Shown here piece by piece: positions 22,974 to 36,298 of a DNA stretch of 64,000 bases. The translations under genes were made by a program, and so were the position numbers. The notes under the pieces are model-generated. The model did no database searches, had not been told where the DNA came from, and worked only from the letters and a program-made list of their open reading frames with translations. Origin of the DNA: Lunularia cruciata (Eukaryota; Streptophyta; Marchantiopsida; Lunulariales; Lunulariaceae); assembly GCA_948567375.1 (NCBI GenBank), contig OX419762.1, positions 39,785,034 through 39,849,033 on the forward strand, written 5' to 3'. Every line of letters starts with the position of its first letter. Position 1 is the first letter of the stretch.

Positions 22974-24700
22974 CATTGGGCCATTGAGAGTAGTGATGTC
23001 ATGCTTCCAACCACTAGATTCCCCAACCTTAGTGCAAAAAACTCCTACTCTAGCTACAAGCTCCATACGTCCTTTAGCTATATCCCAAGTAGACCAAGGG
23101 TGTAACCTAAGTAGATCACACTCAATTGGATGGACACCAAGTAGACCACTCCTACTTGTAGCCATTGGTTTTATCCCAAGAATACCCTACCCACTTGGGC
23201 CATTGCCCCTAGCATGTGCTTGATTTGTGTTGGTTGGCATAGAGCTCACAAGTGTTCAAGTGGTGATGCTTATAAGTGTATCTTATGTTGTTTTGTTAAG
23301 CTAAGGCTCACAATCTAGGTCACACAATTTAGGTCCATAGGTCAAGCTATGGACCTTGGCATATATGCCTCTAACACTATTGTAATAGTGATAATATCAG
23401 TATGAAATCCCATTGCCTACTCCTTCTCATTGGCATTGGGCTTAACCAACTATTGTAACTATGAGTCCAAAACCAGTTCAAGACCTCCCTTTTCAAAAGC
23501 ATGGAAGCTTGGGAAACTCATAAGTGTGGGTAAAGCAACTCTAGTATGTCTAACAAGGTTTATTATCACCATAGATGACCTATCAACCACTACCACTATC
23601 TAAGACTTGCACCCAACATCCAAAATGTCATCAAGAATAAGGTGGTCTAATCACTAAATCTCATCATACGCACATTGTAGAACCTCTATAGGTAAGAGGT
23701 TTGTCCACCAAAGACAAAGAAGATGAACTTGTGATCCCACTTTGGTTGGATTTAACAACACAATAAGTCCTATCCAAGAATAGACTTGATGTGTACTTGC
23801 CACCACTTTTGTACAAGAATCACCTATCAAAGGGACATTTTGCAAAATGTAGGCTAGAAATAGACTAATGAACCTAGAGATGTTGTAGTATACATATCAT
23901 CTCCTCAAACACACCAGAATAGGGATCTTGTAGACCTTGATCTTGGCCACCATGGATATGTCCTAACATGGCTGTGCACAAATCACCAAATGAATAGGAC
24001 CATGTCTCTCTAAATCTTTTGCCCTTAGTAAGGAAATATTTGCTAGTAAGGTCTTTTGGTAATCCTTGATTATTGACATCAATGATAATTCAAGATATCA
24101 ATAAGCCAAGTGTAGCATATGATGTAAAGAGAATCACCTAGTAGTCTCATCTCTCTCCACATACAAGTACCCCTATACTCGTATACATACGTGTAGTATC
24201 ATAGCTAGTGCCAAACTACTGCCAAGCACTTTCCCTCATATGAACTATACTTTGCCTCCACTAAATTGTTGGAGCAACTAGCATAGCCCACCATAAAATC
24301 CTTCCTCTCATCATCATGTTGGATGAGCATTGCTCCAAGCTCCAACATACTCCAATCATTGTGAACCTGAAATGGTCATCCTCTGATTGGTCTCCTTAAT
24401 ATAGGAGCAGATGTCAATCTCTCTTTGAGCTCTACAAAAGCTCTAGTGTTAATCCTACCAAAAAACTCCAATAGACATACTCCCTCTACAATATATTGCT
24501 AAGCAATGAGTGTGGTATCCAAAGGTGACAAGGTAATAGACTTTGGAAGCTCATCCTCACACTGGTCTCTTGGTAGTACAAAGGCTCCACTCTAAGCTTG
24601 TCGTAACAACTGATCTACTTGCTATTGCAATGCCTCCTCAAAACTCCATAATAGAACATCCAAGATGGATGCAACAATCCCACTTGTACTCCAAATCCAA
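22974..24700 (-). pseudogene. Group A methyltransferase domain (decayed copy)
   Basis: Motif order follows element A. Motif I (LEFFGRINT) near 24465-24510 is split by a 233-bp insertion. The motif II side is near 24170, the PCQG site (now degenerate) near 23965 and NVPLIGD near 23830. The CLWWTNLLP segment (motif VIII) is near 23715, followed by the MGF region and the SGLLGVHP tail near 23130. It would be a C5-cytosine methyltransferase. The catalytic PC and many codons are lost here. Confidence 0.85.
24211..24443 (-). repeat. RNase H fragment inserted into methyltransferase motif I
   Basis: 233 bp matching element A RNase H (about 55050-55290), in the same orientation. It is flanked by AGTG at 24207-24210 and 24444-24447. 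It interrupts the G-G-I-S-T motif I coding sequence, which resumes on each side. Confidence 0.85.
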
Positions 24701-27150
24701 GAGATTTCCTCTGGTATTGGAATATCCTTTGCATGGGCATTCCCCTCCAATAAGTCACCAAGCCAAGTAATGGAACCACTAAAAGCTACGGATGTTATGG
24801 TGCTTAATTGTAGTCAGCCAAGATTACCACTACTAAAGTGTATTGGTAAGTGACATACCTATCCCTTACCTAACTAAAAATCTAAATCTATAAGAGGCTA
24901 TCTCCTCCCAATAGTCAATACTAGAACCCATGAGGTATAACACTACTCCACCAACTAGCACATCATATGACTTTGCTATTGTTGCAATGGCCTAAGCTCT
25001 CACTACAAAGCTTTTAGTTGGATGATTGGGCTGAATTTGGACAATGAGCTCTCCATATGTGATATATTGTGTAGAACCATCCCTAGATGTTTAGATCTGA
25101 AATAAAGACCTCTTCACATCAGTCTTTTGTAGCTCAAGACCAACAATTGTAGCCTTCTCCAACATAAGGAGCTATGTATAGAGTCTAATAAGACACTTTA
25201 TGGTGTATAGACCTTCCTTTAAAGTCCCACCAAACAAAAAATCACCTTTGGTTATCCAATAGAACAACTCCAAGTGTGAACCAAGCTTGCTCAAAGGTAG
25301 GTCTAGTTGGTAACTCTTCCAACCTAGTTGTTATTGCCTACCATAAACCATTGGTCATTGAGCGGATCCCATGCTCCTCAACCTCCACTATCAACCACCT
25401 CTACTCTAGAAGCAAGAATAATATCATCCCTACTCTCACAAAGTCTGGCAATCAACCAAAATACTAGAGTTGGATCAACTTCCAATGTAAGCATGTCATT
25501 TGTTGAGAACAAAGGGAAACACATAATCAACTAAGTCTCCCCTAACATTGTGCTAGACTCAACTTTTGTAGTGGTAGGTAGTTGTCTAGCATCTAATCCA
25601 TCATGCACTCCATCACCACCTACCACACCTACACTAAGAAGCCAAGGAGCCATGGATGTCATTTGTACTACCTAAGAGAGTGTGAAAGACTAGGGAACTA
25701 TGACCTATCTACCAACCTCTCCTCACTTTATTTCCCACTCTATTGATTCTCCTCTAGGCTTTGGAGAACATATTGCACTCCTAGTCATTGCGGAAGATGC
25801 ATCTACTTGTATTACTCTACACATAAAGTTCAAGATGTCTCTATCACCAACATAAGAAGTGGAAGCCTTAGCACCGGAATCTAATCTCCTTTGAGCTAAG
25901 GCTATGCTAGCCAATCCATACTTCAATTGCTCAATCCAAGTAGCTATAGTTGCATTAGGAGCAAGGGTAGGTATTGTGCCCCTACCATGTGTGGATTCAC
26001 CTCTATCACCTCATCCTCTATGACTTAGAGCTCCTCTACCATCTCCATAGCAATCCTACCACTATGTAACTTTGAATTTAGGTCAAATCATCGACTAGTA
26101 TGACCAATCTATAGCAATGATCATATTGTTTTTGTGTTGGTTGTGATACACTAAAGGTATCATGTCCATTACCATGAGTGCATTATCTCTTGTGGTGAGG
26201 TCTACTATAAGTCCAACAAGCAACACCACCACTCATTGGCTACGTCTAACACAAAAATGAAGATAAGGGTCTAGCTACACTCCACTTGCTCCATAAGATC
26301 TAGGTTGTCTACTTTTCCCTTGAAAGTCAACACAATGTGGTGTACTTTTTTGCACTCTAGAAGAAGTAACAATTGTGGATGGGATCTCCTTACCAAATCC
26401 AAATATCACCACTCTCCCCTCCACCATATTGAGCTCAATGTGCTCAGCCAAACTAAAGACCACCGCCAAAGTAGGTAAGGTAGCCTATAACAACATAACA
26501 TCATATACTCTATATCACAATTCCCTATCTAGGATCCCTAAACTAGACTGCTTTGGCCTCAATAACTCCTTGAGTGAAACTGATCAGTCATCATGAGAGT
26601 GTATGCTTGCATAGGCTCTCTCTAGCCTTCCTTGAAAGCTCCTCATCTTGTTAGTATGCACTCCTTGATAGTTCTACCTCAAGCATTGGAAGAACTCCAC
26701 CATGGGGTTAAACTTCAATAATGCACCACCTCTTGTAGCAATAAACCCACTTGTAGTAGTACCAACTCCCATTAGTGCACCTCTACTAGATTCACCAATG
26801 CTATTAGAGCTAGAACTCATGGGTATTGCCAATCTAGCCCTAGCAATTGAACCTAAAGTGATGGAGATGTAGTTTGAAGACCAATATTGTCTCTGTAGCT
26901 TGATCTCCTCCAAGTGAGCTCTACTAAACTCATGATATTCATCCATTGGTAGACTCTCCAATTGTTGAAACAACCATTTCCGTACTATGAAAATTTTGAA
27001 TAAAGTTGAGTTCTGCATCTATTGCAGATCATACCAACTATTAAATTCTTAGATGAAGTCATCCAACTCAATAGTACCCATTATACTAGAGTAGCATTTG
27101 GGACCTTTGAAGACCCCATAAATCTCATCCATGTCCAAAAGCAACAATGT
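24701..27150 (-). pseudogene. Group A gag-protease region (decayed copy)
   Basis: Gag at 26674-27018 (MDEYHEFSRAHLEEIKLQRQYWSSNYISIT...FNPMVEFFQCLR) and 26275-26469 (VVFSLAEHIELNMVE) is colinear with both halves of element A gag, with no insertion between them. Two degenerate zinc knuckles lie near 26110-26240. At 26132-26134 the codon matching the early TAG of element A is CAA. The protease triad near 25175 reads D-S-I instead of D-S-G. The QRRLDSGAKASTSYVGDRD segment is at 25723-25926. Confidence 0.8.
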
Positions 27151-27668
27151 GAACACACAAGGTGCACTCTCAACTAATCAACTCCAAATCAAAGTCAATC
27201 TCTTCTTTCATTAGGACCTTGATATATAGGTTGATACCAAGTGCCACTCTATGTAAACCCATTGCATACTATAGTGGTTTCTCCTCTAAAATCCCCAAAG
27301 AACTCTATCATGATAAGGTAACTCAAACTACAACCATAACCACCACAAGTGCCACCACCAACTAAACATCACTCTCTAATTTAGCTCTAATTGTGACAAT
27401 TACATTAGGAAAAAAGATGATATGTAATCTACCATGAAAAGATCCACTCTCATGGTCTACAAATCATCACTTCTTGCCTTACTAGAGAGGAACATAGGTA
27501 GTTTGATTAGTCATCACTGTAGCCTCACTATCAAGAGTACACTAAAGCACCAATGCTCTAAAGTCAAGGAACCTCACATAAACAAGGTGCACAAACAAGA
27601 AGAAAAAAATGGAGTGGATCCAATAATAATAATTCTAAGCAAAACCTTTCATCTCATAAATCAACATT

Positions 27669-27686
27669 GGACTAATTCTACCACCA
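27669..27686 (-). promoter_or_regulatory. Primer-binding site, degenerate initiator-Met-like (decayed A copy)
   Basis: Minus strand TGGTGGTAGAATTAGTCC, two bases after the LTR end, in the same position as TGGTGGCAGAGTCAG at 41623. Confidence 0.55.
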
Positions 27687-27688
27687 TT

Positions 27689-29003
27689 TGTAATTTGATA
27701 TAATAAGAGTGTCTACTTACTCCTAAGCTACCAAGATCACCAAGGATGGGATCAAACTGCCTCTCCTAGCCAAAGCTACATGTGTATAGGTATTACTTGA
27801 CCAGTCATTAGGACAACAAGTAAAGGTGGACCAGTTAGCTAGGGCACCAATTTAAGAACCAACGATTTTGGGTTCAAACTCTATTGCGTACAATTTAAAA
27901 GTGTGGGCAGATTTTGCCAAATGATGACCAAAAATATATCTAAATTGGCTAGCCTCATGCCAACAAGTTGGCTTGCTAGGCCTTTATAGCCCACAACCCT
28001 ATGCCTTTAATTTCTCTTGCCCATAGAAAAGGGCTTCTAAATGTTGAAATTCAGCAAAATGAGGCTTTTTGTCTTGCCAATTTGAACCCTTTCTAACTCT
28101 TGCCAAGCTTCACCAACTCGAGCATTAAGTAGGGAAATTTGAGCAACCTCCAAATTTAGACAACCTTTGCCAACTTGACCTCCAAATTTGGACAACCTCT
28201 ACCAATTGGATACACTTCCTCTAAAGTTGCCTGATTGTAAAATCCTATGTTAACTCTCAACTTGAGCTAAATTGAGAGGATGTGGATCTCCAAATCACTA
28301 ATTCACCTCCTTGGGTTCAAATTGAATACCTACTACCTCAAATTGACTCAATTCTCAAAATTTGGCCAATGCTTTTACAAACCATCTATCCCACTACCAA
28401 ATTTGCACCAACTTGAATAGAGCTTCCACACATGATCACTCTTTGAGAAAACTAGTACCACAATCAAATGTACCAATGATCAGCCAAGCTTGGGGATACC
28501 ACCAATCCCTTTAGTTCCTGCACTCAATTTCTCTACAATGATCACTTCTCTGATCTAATCAGTTCATTCTTCCACTCACATCACAATCAATCAAATTTTT
28601 ACTTGATCCTTTACTCAACAAGTTGCAAGCAATTGTGCATTGATTATAGTGAAGTCACACTCACTTTAGCTAAGAGACTCTAGGTGATGTTTGTCAGCTA
28701 TTGTCCACCATAATCATGAACTTGAAGGTTCAACATCATAGAAATGAGCCCTCTAGAGTTGCAGTCTGAAAGTATACCCCTTTGCTTGACCTAGGTATTT
28801 AGCCTTAGCAACACCATTGATGGTACATTTGATGGTGCAAATGGTGCAAGTGATGGTGGCTCCCACCATGTGATCAATAAACCTAATATGAAATCTGGTT
28901 GCCAACAAGTAGTCCATGAGCAACTACCAAAATAATAATGATTGCCCAAACTACTACTCCAATGTCCAAGCAAACTAGCTTTGGCACTATAAATATTGTG
29001 ACA
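27689..29003 (-). repeat. Group A 5' LTR (decayed copy, 1315 bp)
   Basis: Minus strand TGTCACAATATTTATAG to AATTACA. Colinear with 40243-41620 in its blocks (ACCATCACTTGCACCATTTG, the LTR middle, the GCTAGC-rich end). Confidence 0.8.
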
Positions 29004-29338
29004 CCAATCTAGGTAAGAGACTCCATCTAATGTTTATATATCTCTATCCACCATAATAGGAAGCTCAAAGGCTCAGCATCATAGAAGTGAGATTTCTAGA
29101 GTTACACTTTGATCTTATATCTCTCTATACTCAACCTAGAACTCCAACCTTAATGACACCAATTATTGCCTATTTGATGGTCCACCTAATGGTAGTTCTA
29201 ATAGTGTGATCAATAATCCTAACACAAAATCTAGTTGCAATTAAGTAGTCTCTAAACAACTATAGGTAGAATCATGATTGCAAAGACTAACACTCCATCG
29301 CGCAAGCAAACTAGCTTTGGCGCTACAAATGTCATGAC
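29004..29338 (-). repeat. Second partial group A LTR start upstream of the LTR
   Basis: Minus strand TGTCATGACATTTGTAGCGCC repeats the first ~300 bp of the LTR (GCTAGTTTGCTTG, the GATGCTGAGCC block, GTGGATAGAGATAT) and then runs into the LTR start at 29003. The same arrangement is found at 39942-40242 ahead of element A. Confidence 0.65.
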
Positions 29339-30052
29339 ATCTCATTTTGGATACTTGATAACAAAATATATACTCAAAAGGTACTCACATTACCAACAAT
29401 ATAAGATAAAAAATTTATTCACTTCAATAGTAAGATTGATTGGATGTAATAAGAAATATAATTTAGATAGATTTTTAATAAAATTTCTACAAAACTCTCA
29501 AATTATCTAAATTTATATTTGAGAAAGAATTTAAATTCATTTATTTTAAACTCAATCTACATACCTACCTTTCTACAATTTATATTTTTGCATCTAACTA
29601 ATGCTTGGATACAATTACATCAATTCATAGTATTTTATTGTGGTCAGAATTTCTTTAGGATAAGTAATATTTTGTTAGGTCAACACTTAGTGCTTTTGAC
29701 AATGACTAAAGTTAAAAATTAGACATATCTTCTTTACAATTTTATTTAGGATTTGATTGCCTTTAAGATTGATAATCATAGTTTTTAACAATGAAAGTCT
29801 AAAAATGAGTACTTGATGTGTATATCTTACAAATCAAGCTCCCACCTTGTCATGGAAGCTTTCTAATAACAAATCTTACTCTTATTTTGCAAGAGGAGGC
29901 TCAACCATAACCAATGAAAGAACATACATGTCATGAGAAGTGTAGAATTATATCTATTTTCTTAAGCTTAAACTATGTGATTCAAAGACAATTTAGAGGT
30001 AATAGAGAATATATTTTTTATTTTGAGTAATATTTAGTAATAATTAAAATTA
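29339..30052. other. No gene seen
   Basis: Strongly AT-rich sequence between the group A LTR and the C element. The short open frames at 29274-29722 show no family resemblance. Confidence 0.5.
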
Positions 30053-32222
30053 TTATTGGAAGAGGAGAAAATCAAGGCCATTACTGATTGGCCTACTCCA
30101 AAGGATGCTACAAAAGTACATGCATTTAATGGATTGGTCAGTTTTTTCCAACGGTTCATTCACTATAATGCTTATGTGGCTGCACCATTGGTTGACCTCT
30201 TGGAGAAGAACTCAAGCTTCCAACGGACCAGCAAGCATGAAGAAGCATTGTAGAAGTTGAAACATATGGTGTCTTCAAGACCCATTCTTCAACCATATGA
30301 TCCTCAGCTACCTTGTGTGGTTGATTTTGATGCTTGTAACTTTGCAATTGGAGCCGTGTTGCAATAGGAATTCCCAGATGGACTACATCCCATTGCCTTT
30401 GTGTCTTGCTGACTAAATATAGCTAAAAGAAATTACTCTACTTGAGATTGGGAACAACTTGCAATGGTATATGCCACCAAGGTATGGAGGCATTATCTCT
30501 TGGGGAAACAAGTAATCATGCAAACTGATCACAAACCATTGTTGCAGACCTTACACTTGGAACACATGAAGAGTTGACATCATCGATGGGAGGAGCAACT
30601 CCAATTGTTTGACATCAAACTTGAGTACAAACCAGGTTGGTTCCATGTCATCCTTGATACTCTATCACGACAACCTGATTTGAAGTCTCTTCCTCTCATC
30701 ATGGTGGCAATTATAATGGTGTCAATTATAATGGTGTCAATTGACTCCAAGATCCATAACAAGTTTTGGTTAGCTCTATAACAAGATCTCTTCTTCCAAA
30801 TGGTACATGGTCGTTTGACAACATGCAACAAGGAGTACAACACCTTCTCCTTCAAGGAAGGCCTTCTATTCTATGAGGACCGGATCTATGTTCCAGCCAA
30901 AGGTGATCTCCCACTTGTGCATCTTCAAGAAGCCCATGATTTACCAATAGTTGGTCACATGGGTGTAGACAAGACCTTGGGTACACTCCAACACCAATGG
31001 TAGTGGCCCAACATGGCACAAGATGTTTGGGAGTTTTTTTGATCATGTGAGGGTTGTCAATGCAACAAGGCCAATAACCAAAAGCCAAGTGGACTCCTTC
31101 AGCCACTCCCTATTCCAACTACTTGTTAGGAACATGTGAGCTTAGATCTCATCACATCCTTGCCCAAGACAAAGCAAGGTCACACAAAAATTATGGTGTT
31201 TGTGGATAAGCTTAGTAAGCAAATCCATTTGGCACCAACTGTTAATAATGTGGATGCTCCAACCTTGGTGCAACTCTACTTTGACAATGTATTCAAGCAT
31301 CATGGGATACCATGTGTACTCATCTCCGATAATGATCCTCGCTTCACTAGAAAGTTTTGGCAAGCACTCTTCCAAATACTTGGCACCAAGCTTGTTTTGT
31401 CCGCAGCTTATCGTCCTCAAACCAATGGACAAACTGAACATGCAAATTGCACCTTGGAAGATTTGTTTCGTGCCTTTGTCAACATTCACCATACAAATTG
31501 GGATGAATGTCTTGCAATTGCGGAGTTTGCATACAACAATTCTAAACTAGCAAGCACCGGATTCTCTCCTTTCTTTCTCAATTTGGGCCAAGACCCACTT
31601 GATCCAAATTCCTTCTTGCTCCTCATCTGTCTCATGTCTCTCATACTTTCACCTTCTTGACCATGATCTCCCAATCCTTCCAACAAGCCAAATCTCATCT
31701 CCTTGTTGCTCAAAATTGACAGAAACAATATACGTATCACCATTGCCACAATCTCAGCTTTCAAGTTGGTGATAAGGTCATGCTCTCATCCAATAACCTC
31801 CCTCTCCCACTTGATACCCAAGTTTGTAAACTTGCCCCTAATTGGATATGACCTTTGATATCACCCAAATTGTCTCTCTTGTTGCTTATTGACTTGCCTT
31901 GCCTTGTCATATGTGCATCCATCTTGTCTTGAATGTTTCCAAGTTGAAACCCTTTGTTCTTAACCTCTCTTCTTTTTCCTCTTGAGTCCAACCTCTCCTC
32001 CTCCTATCCCTATCAATGATCATGAGGAGTACGAAGTTGATTGTATCTTTGCACGTCACCATATTCAACAAAACCGTCGACACTATATGGAGTACAAGGC
32101 TCTTTGGAAATGGTATCCCCTTCATGATGCCTCATGGGAACCTCTTTCTCATCTCCAGAATGCACAATTGGCCATCCAAGAGTTTGAAGCTTCACTGGCA
32201 ACGAGGACATCACCAACTAGCA
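30053..32222 (+). pseudogene. Chromodomain gypsy pol: RNase H, integrase, chromodomain (5'-truncated)
   Basis: Starts in the RT connection (ITDWPTPKDATKVHAFNGLVSFFQRF), then RNase H (VDFDACNFAIGAVL, TDHKPLLQTL). Integrase follows with the HHCC module near 30930-31075 and core motifs SLDLITSLPK, LISDNDPRF and QTNGQTEHAN (the D, D, E residues, 31136-31660). The chromodomain is at about 32020-32205 (EEYEVDC, ALWKWYP, ASWEP; aromatic cage positions largely kept). Chromodomains tether integrase to marked histones. Scattered stops and a frame change near 31660 inactivate it. Gag and most of RT are missing; the junction at 30053 is abrupt. Confidence 0.88.
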
Positions 32223-32233
32223 ATGGAGGAATA

Positions 32234-32636
32234 TGTAACAATGGGAGTTTAGCAACAAAGTTAATAAGGCTAATGAAGTAGCAAATAAGACAAATTAGCC
32301 TAGAATATTCCAGAAGTATCTGGGAAGCTTCTTGGCTAGCTTAGCTTGCACCCCAAGTAGGTAACTTTTAGAAGGAAGCTTCTAAATAGCTTAGCTTGCA
32401 TCCCAAGTAAGCGACTTCTAGAAGGAATCTTCTTGAGAAGTTTCCCAGTTAACTTGGCTTGGACTCCAAGAAAGCGGCTGAAGGAAGCTTCTCAAGAAGC
32501 TTCTCAAGGACCTTGTATGCTCCCTATAAATATGAGAGCCAAAGCTCATGCTAGGCATTCAGAGTTTTCCCTCATTCAAGTGTCCCAATGTGAGCTTCCA
32601 TTCTCCTATTTCTCTCCTTGGTCTTGGTCTTTTACA
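32234..32636 (+). repeat. Group C 3' LTR (403 bp)
   Basis: TGTAACAATGGGAG...CTTTTACA, right after the chromodomain end. Colinear with 3342-3717. The AGCTTCTAGAAGGAAGCTT-type inverted repeats are again present. Confidence 0.85.
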
Positions 32637-35600
32637 TTGGGACTAACATCTTAGTGCTAACATGTCTAAATTGGGTGTTCATTATCTTGTTAGAAACACC
32701 TTCTCAAGGGATTTCCATTAGCACAAAAATTAGAACATTTTAAGATATGTAACAAAAATTACAATAATTTGAAGTTTAAAATTACCAAGGGTTTTCATAG
32801 GTGATGGAAGAATATATGAAGGTTGCACAATAACTCAAGAAGGAGAAGGAGAAGGAGAAGGAGGCCAAAGCAAAAGAATGAATTGCCTTAATGAGGACAA
32901 TATATTTTTAGATTTAAAGTCAACAGATACTTATGGGACATTTAGTTACATCCATAAAATATTTTATGAGTACACATAGAGAAGAATTGATAAGCTATAA
33001 AATCATCTCATAAAATTTGATGGTTAACAAAATTTTGGCAAAATTTAAGTTTTTAAATTTATAGAAAATGGTTTTATGGGTAAATATCATAATCCATAAA
33101 AATCCATAGGTCATGTTTTAGATTACCCATAAATTTTTTAGATTTATGGAATTTTGCCAATAAAACCCCTTGTACTCTGATGTACATCCCATAAAAAATT
33201 ACAAATCTGTAAAATTTTTAATGGATATTTACAAAACCCATCAAAGGCAAATCTGAAACCCCTTAATCACCAACAAGTCTTGGAACTCTTCAATGCCAAA
33301 ACCGAAGAATAAGATATGACTACAAAGAAGAAGAAACCTTTCAAGAATCTTTGGGATGAATCAATTGAAATCAAAGAGGATGCAACCAAAGGAAAGATGA
33401 CTCTTCCTTAGAATACTTATGGAAAAGTTAGTTCTTTGTAGTAGTATTTGGAGCCAAAGAAACCTTCTTAGTTGTATGGTCTTTGTTGTTGTAGGACCTT
33501 TGTAGATGTAACCTTTGGAGTAGTCAGTTTGAAGAAGATAAAAACTTGTAAGTTGTCTTTGGAGAAGAATTGATACCTTCCTTGACATGTGCAAGATGCA
33601 TAAGTAACCTACAAGCAAGTAGATAAGATTATACAATAAGTTAGGATTATCAATGTATAGTGAAGATGAGCCAAGAAGATCTTTGGAATACTTCCACCAT
33701 TAGATTCATTTGGCTTAGAGTAGGAAGAAACTATTAAGGTTTCAATCAAGTGTAAATAAATCATTCAATACTTTGATATTAAAGCAAAAAGGAAAAAAAT
33801 CCTTTGGTTGGTTTTGCTTAGATTATGATTATTGATTGTATGCCTTAGGTGAGTTGTGGTGAGGAACTTTGTAAAAGGAACCTAAGTGCTTGAGTAGGAG
33901 TGACCAGTTGTACATGTGATTAGGGTATGGGATCCTTGATTTTTATGAGGTAACAAAGCAATGCCTTGATGAATCAACAATAAACTATGGTTTTGAACAT
34001 CATTGAATCTAAAAGCAAAGTCTTATTTTCAATGCAAAGTACATTTGGTGTTTAGTATATTAGTGCAGAGTACATTTGGTGCCTTTTGGGAAAGGTAGAA
34101 CACAAACTTTGGAATTGAATGTCTTCATAGTGAAATAGCACCATTGGAGTTGACTGAATCATCATCTTTAGAAAATGGTTGGAGCTTAACCTTAGTTAAA
34201 GTGATATTTAATTTTCCATTTGTTGCATGATTTGCAATAGGTGACATGCTCTCTTTTGGAAGTGGTTCATGCCTATGATGTCAAATATATAACAATAAAG
34301 AAACTACCAATAGATCTTGCCTTAGAAGATGAATGAAATGATAATTTTTTAATATTGAAGAAATCAAGATAATTTTTATAAAGATTAATAGTTATAAGTA
34401 GAGCAAAGGATATATCATATAAAAAATCTTAATTTATGTCAAATTTAAGCTTTCATTATTTGAGTTGAATCTTCTACTAGAAATAAATGGCCATGGAGAA
34501 AAATGAATAAGAAAGAAATACTTTTCTATTCAATTTCATGTCCAAGAATTTTTATATTAAAATTAAATTTGTAGATAAAATTATATTTAGAGAATGTTTG
34601 ATGTATATATTTGGCATGAAAATTTGTGACCTCAATGATTAAGGTTTTCCAACTTGGTGCTCTTAGTGGTACTTATGCTAGTCAATGGGATTGTATCATT
34701 TTTATTTCATTCTATAAGCAATGAATTTGGAAACAGATCCAAAACATAAATTTCAAGAATTAAGTTGATACTTACTATCAATAAAGTGTGTAAAGTAACC
34801 TAGATTGTTCAAGAAGAATATTATAGAAAGATTTCACATCTCATTAACTTTCATTATGGTCAAAATTTGATGTGGATATGCACTAGTTGGAACTATCATA
34901 TTATGTTAGATCCAACTATAAGACATGAAGGTATACAATCCAATCATAAAAAACTTTTTCATTTGAATAGAGGAGATAAAGTTAGCTTCAAAAGAGAGTA
35001 GAATCAAGACCTATAGTTTACACAAACACTATTGATTTCCAGAGCTCAAGAGGTATGTCAAATGGACAAAATGATCTTGATATCAAATATTCAACAAATC
35101 AATAGATATAGATTGGAATTCAAGCACAAGCTCAAGTTATAAACCATAAATTATTATCATATGAAGAGGAAGACCCATATTAACCAAGGGAAAAAACAAG
35201 TAAAGAGCATCAATTAGCAAGGCCTTGATACAACCATATAAAAGTATGAGTAAAATTGATAATAGAAGTAGGGTAGTAGGAAATAGATCTTTACCAAATG
35301 ACTAACCACTTTTGGTGGAGAAGAACCCAAATTGATAATTTACTAATTATCAAAATAACCACTACATGACAAGTTTCCTGCTGTGTTTGTTCCTTTGGTG
35401 AAATAAGGGGGGTAGTCCTTGTTTGTTCTTTTGGTGAGGTAGCCTATGGTTGTTATTTTGGTAAAATAGGGGTATCCGGCTAATCTATATTAGCAAAATA
35501 TGTGCCTTCAACCCTATATTGTGGTTGTTATTTTGGTAAAATAGGGGTAGCCAGCCAATCTATATTTTCAAAATATGTGCCTTCAACCCTATATTGTGGT

Positions 35601-36298
35601 TGTTATTTTGGTAAAATAGGGGTAGCCGGCCAATCTATATTAGCAAAATATGTGCCTTCAACCCTATATTGTATGTTTGGGGTTCCACACTTTTTTTAGT
35701 AACACAAATCTGTGAAACTCTGACTTTATAATTTTGACACTAAAAGTGCCAAGATCAATAAAAAGCTTAAAGCTCCTAAATCCGTAAACCGTGTAACACT
35801 CCCATTTTATTACGTCTTGTGTCCATGCATAGCAGATAGGTATCACTTTTTGACATTTTCTGACGAGTCTATGCTATATATATCATCTAAGCATAAACAC
35901 CACCCTCCTCTTTTGAGCATATTAAGGAGCTATGGTGCTATAGTCAAGAGATAGATATGGAATTTTGACAAGAGTGCCTCTTAGAGGAGGTTGTGTCAAA
36001 ATATCAACTTAAGAAATGCTACAAGTGTTATAAAGAAGCTCATGTAGTGGATTTCATACACTCACCAAGAGTTAATGTTAGCTTGATCAAGCTAATCTCA
36101 CCTCTAGAGTATAATTAAGGTTGATCTTTGTATTTTGTCTCTAGTTCTTCATAATTATACAAGGATTGAAAAAGCATGAAGACCATAAATACCAAAAATA
36201 GACTTGACCAACCAAAACACTTTGGTTGGACGTGCAAATGTTTAAGATGAGTTCTCCTTGATAGTAACATGTAGCTCTTCGAAGTAACATGTAGCTCT
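32637..36298. other. No gene seen, apart from a tandem repeat
   Basis: AT-rich sequence with only short random open frames. A GAAGGA run (32849-32870) and the 75-bp tandem repeat at 35451-35672 are the only structures noted. A duplicated AGTAACATGTAGCTCTTC occurs at about 36262-36299, next to the truncated end of the H copy. Confidence 0.5.
35451..35672 (+). repeat. 75-bp tandem repeat, three units
   Basis: Units start at 35451, 35526 and 35601 (each TGTTATTTTGGTAAAATAGG...). A more diverged partial unit lies at about 35385-35450. Because 75 is a multiple of three, one frame (35502-35699) reads a 25-residue repeat. There is no sign that it is a gene. Confidence 0.92.

Larger units (their letters stand above)
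19258..29003 (-). mobile_element. Group A methyltransferase retrotransposon, decayed copy
   Basis: Minus-strand order: 5' LTR (29003-27689), initiator-Met-like PBS, gag, protease, methyltransferase, conserved TAG, RT, RNase H, then LTR sequence at 19258. It contains the H insertion 19314-21194. Compared with element A most changes are C-to-T or G-to-A, many at former CG and CHG sites. No long frame is intact, but the whole Gag-PR-MTase-RT-RH order is colinear with element A. Confidence 0.85.

Noticed and set aside
32637-35450. Several 60-90 codon ORFs (for example 33361-33636)
   Set aside because: No domain resemblance, AT-rich random composition, no conserved counterpart elsewhere in the window.
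35451-35672. CRISPR-like array
   Set aside because: Units are directly adjacent without unique spacers, and the setting is eukaryotic retrotransposon DNA.
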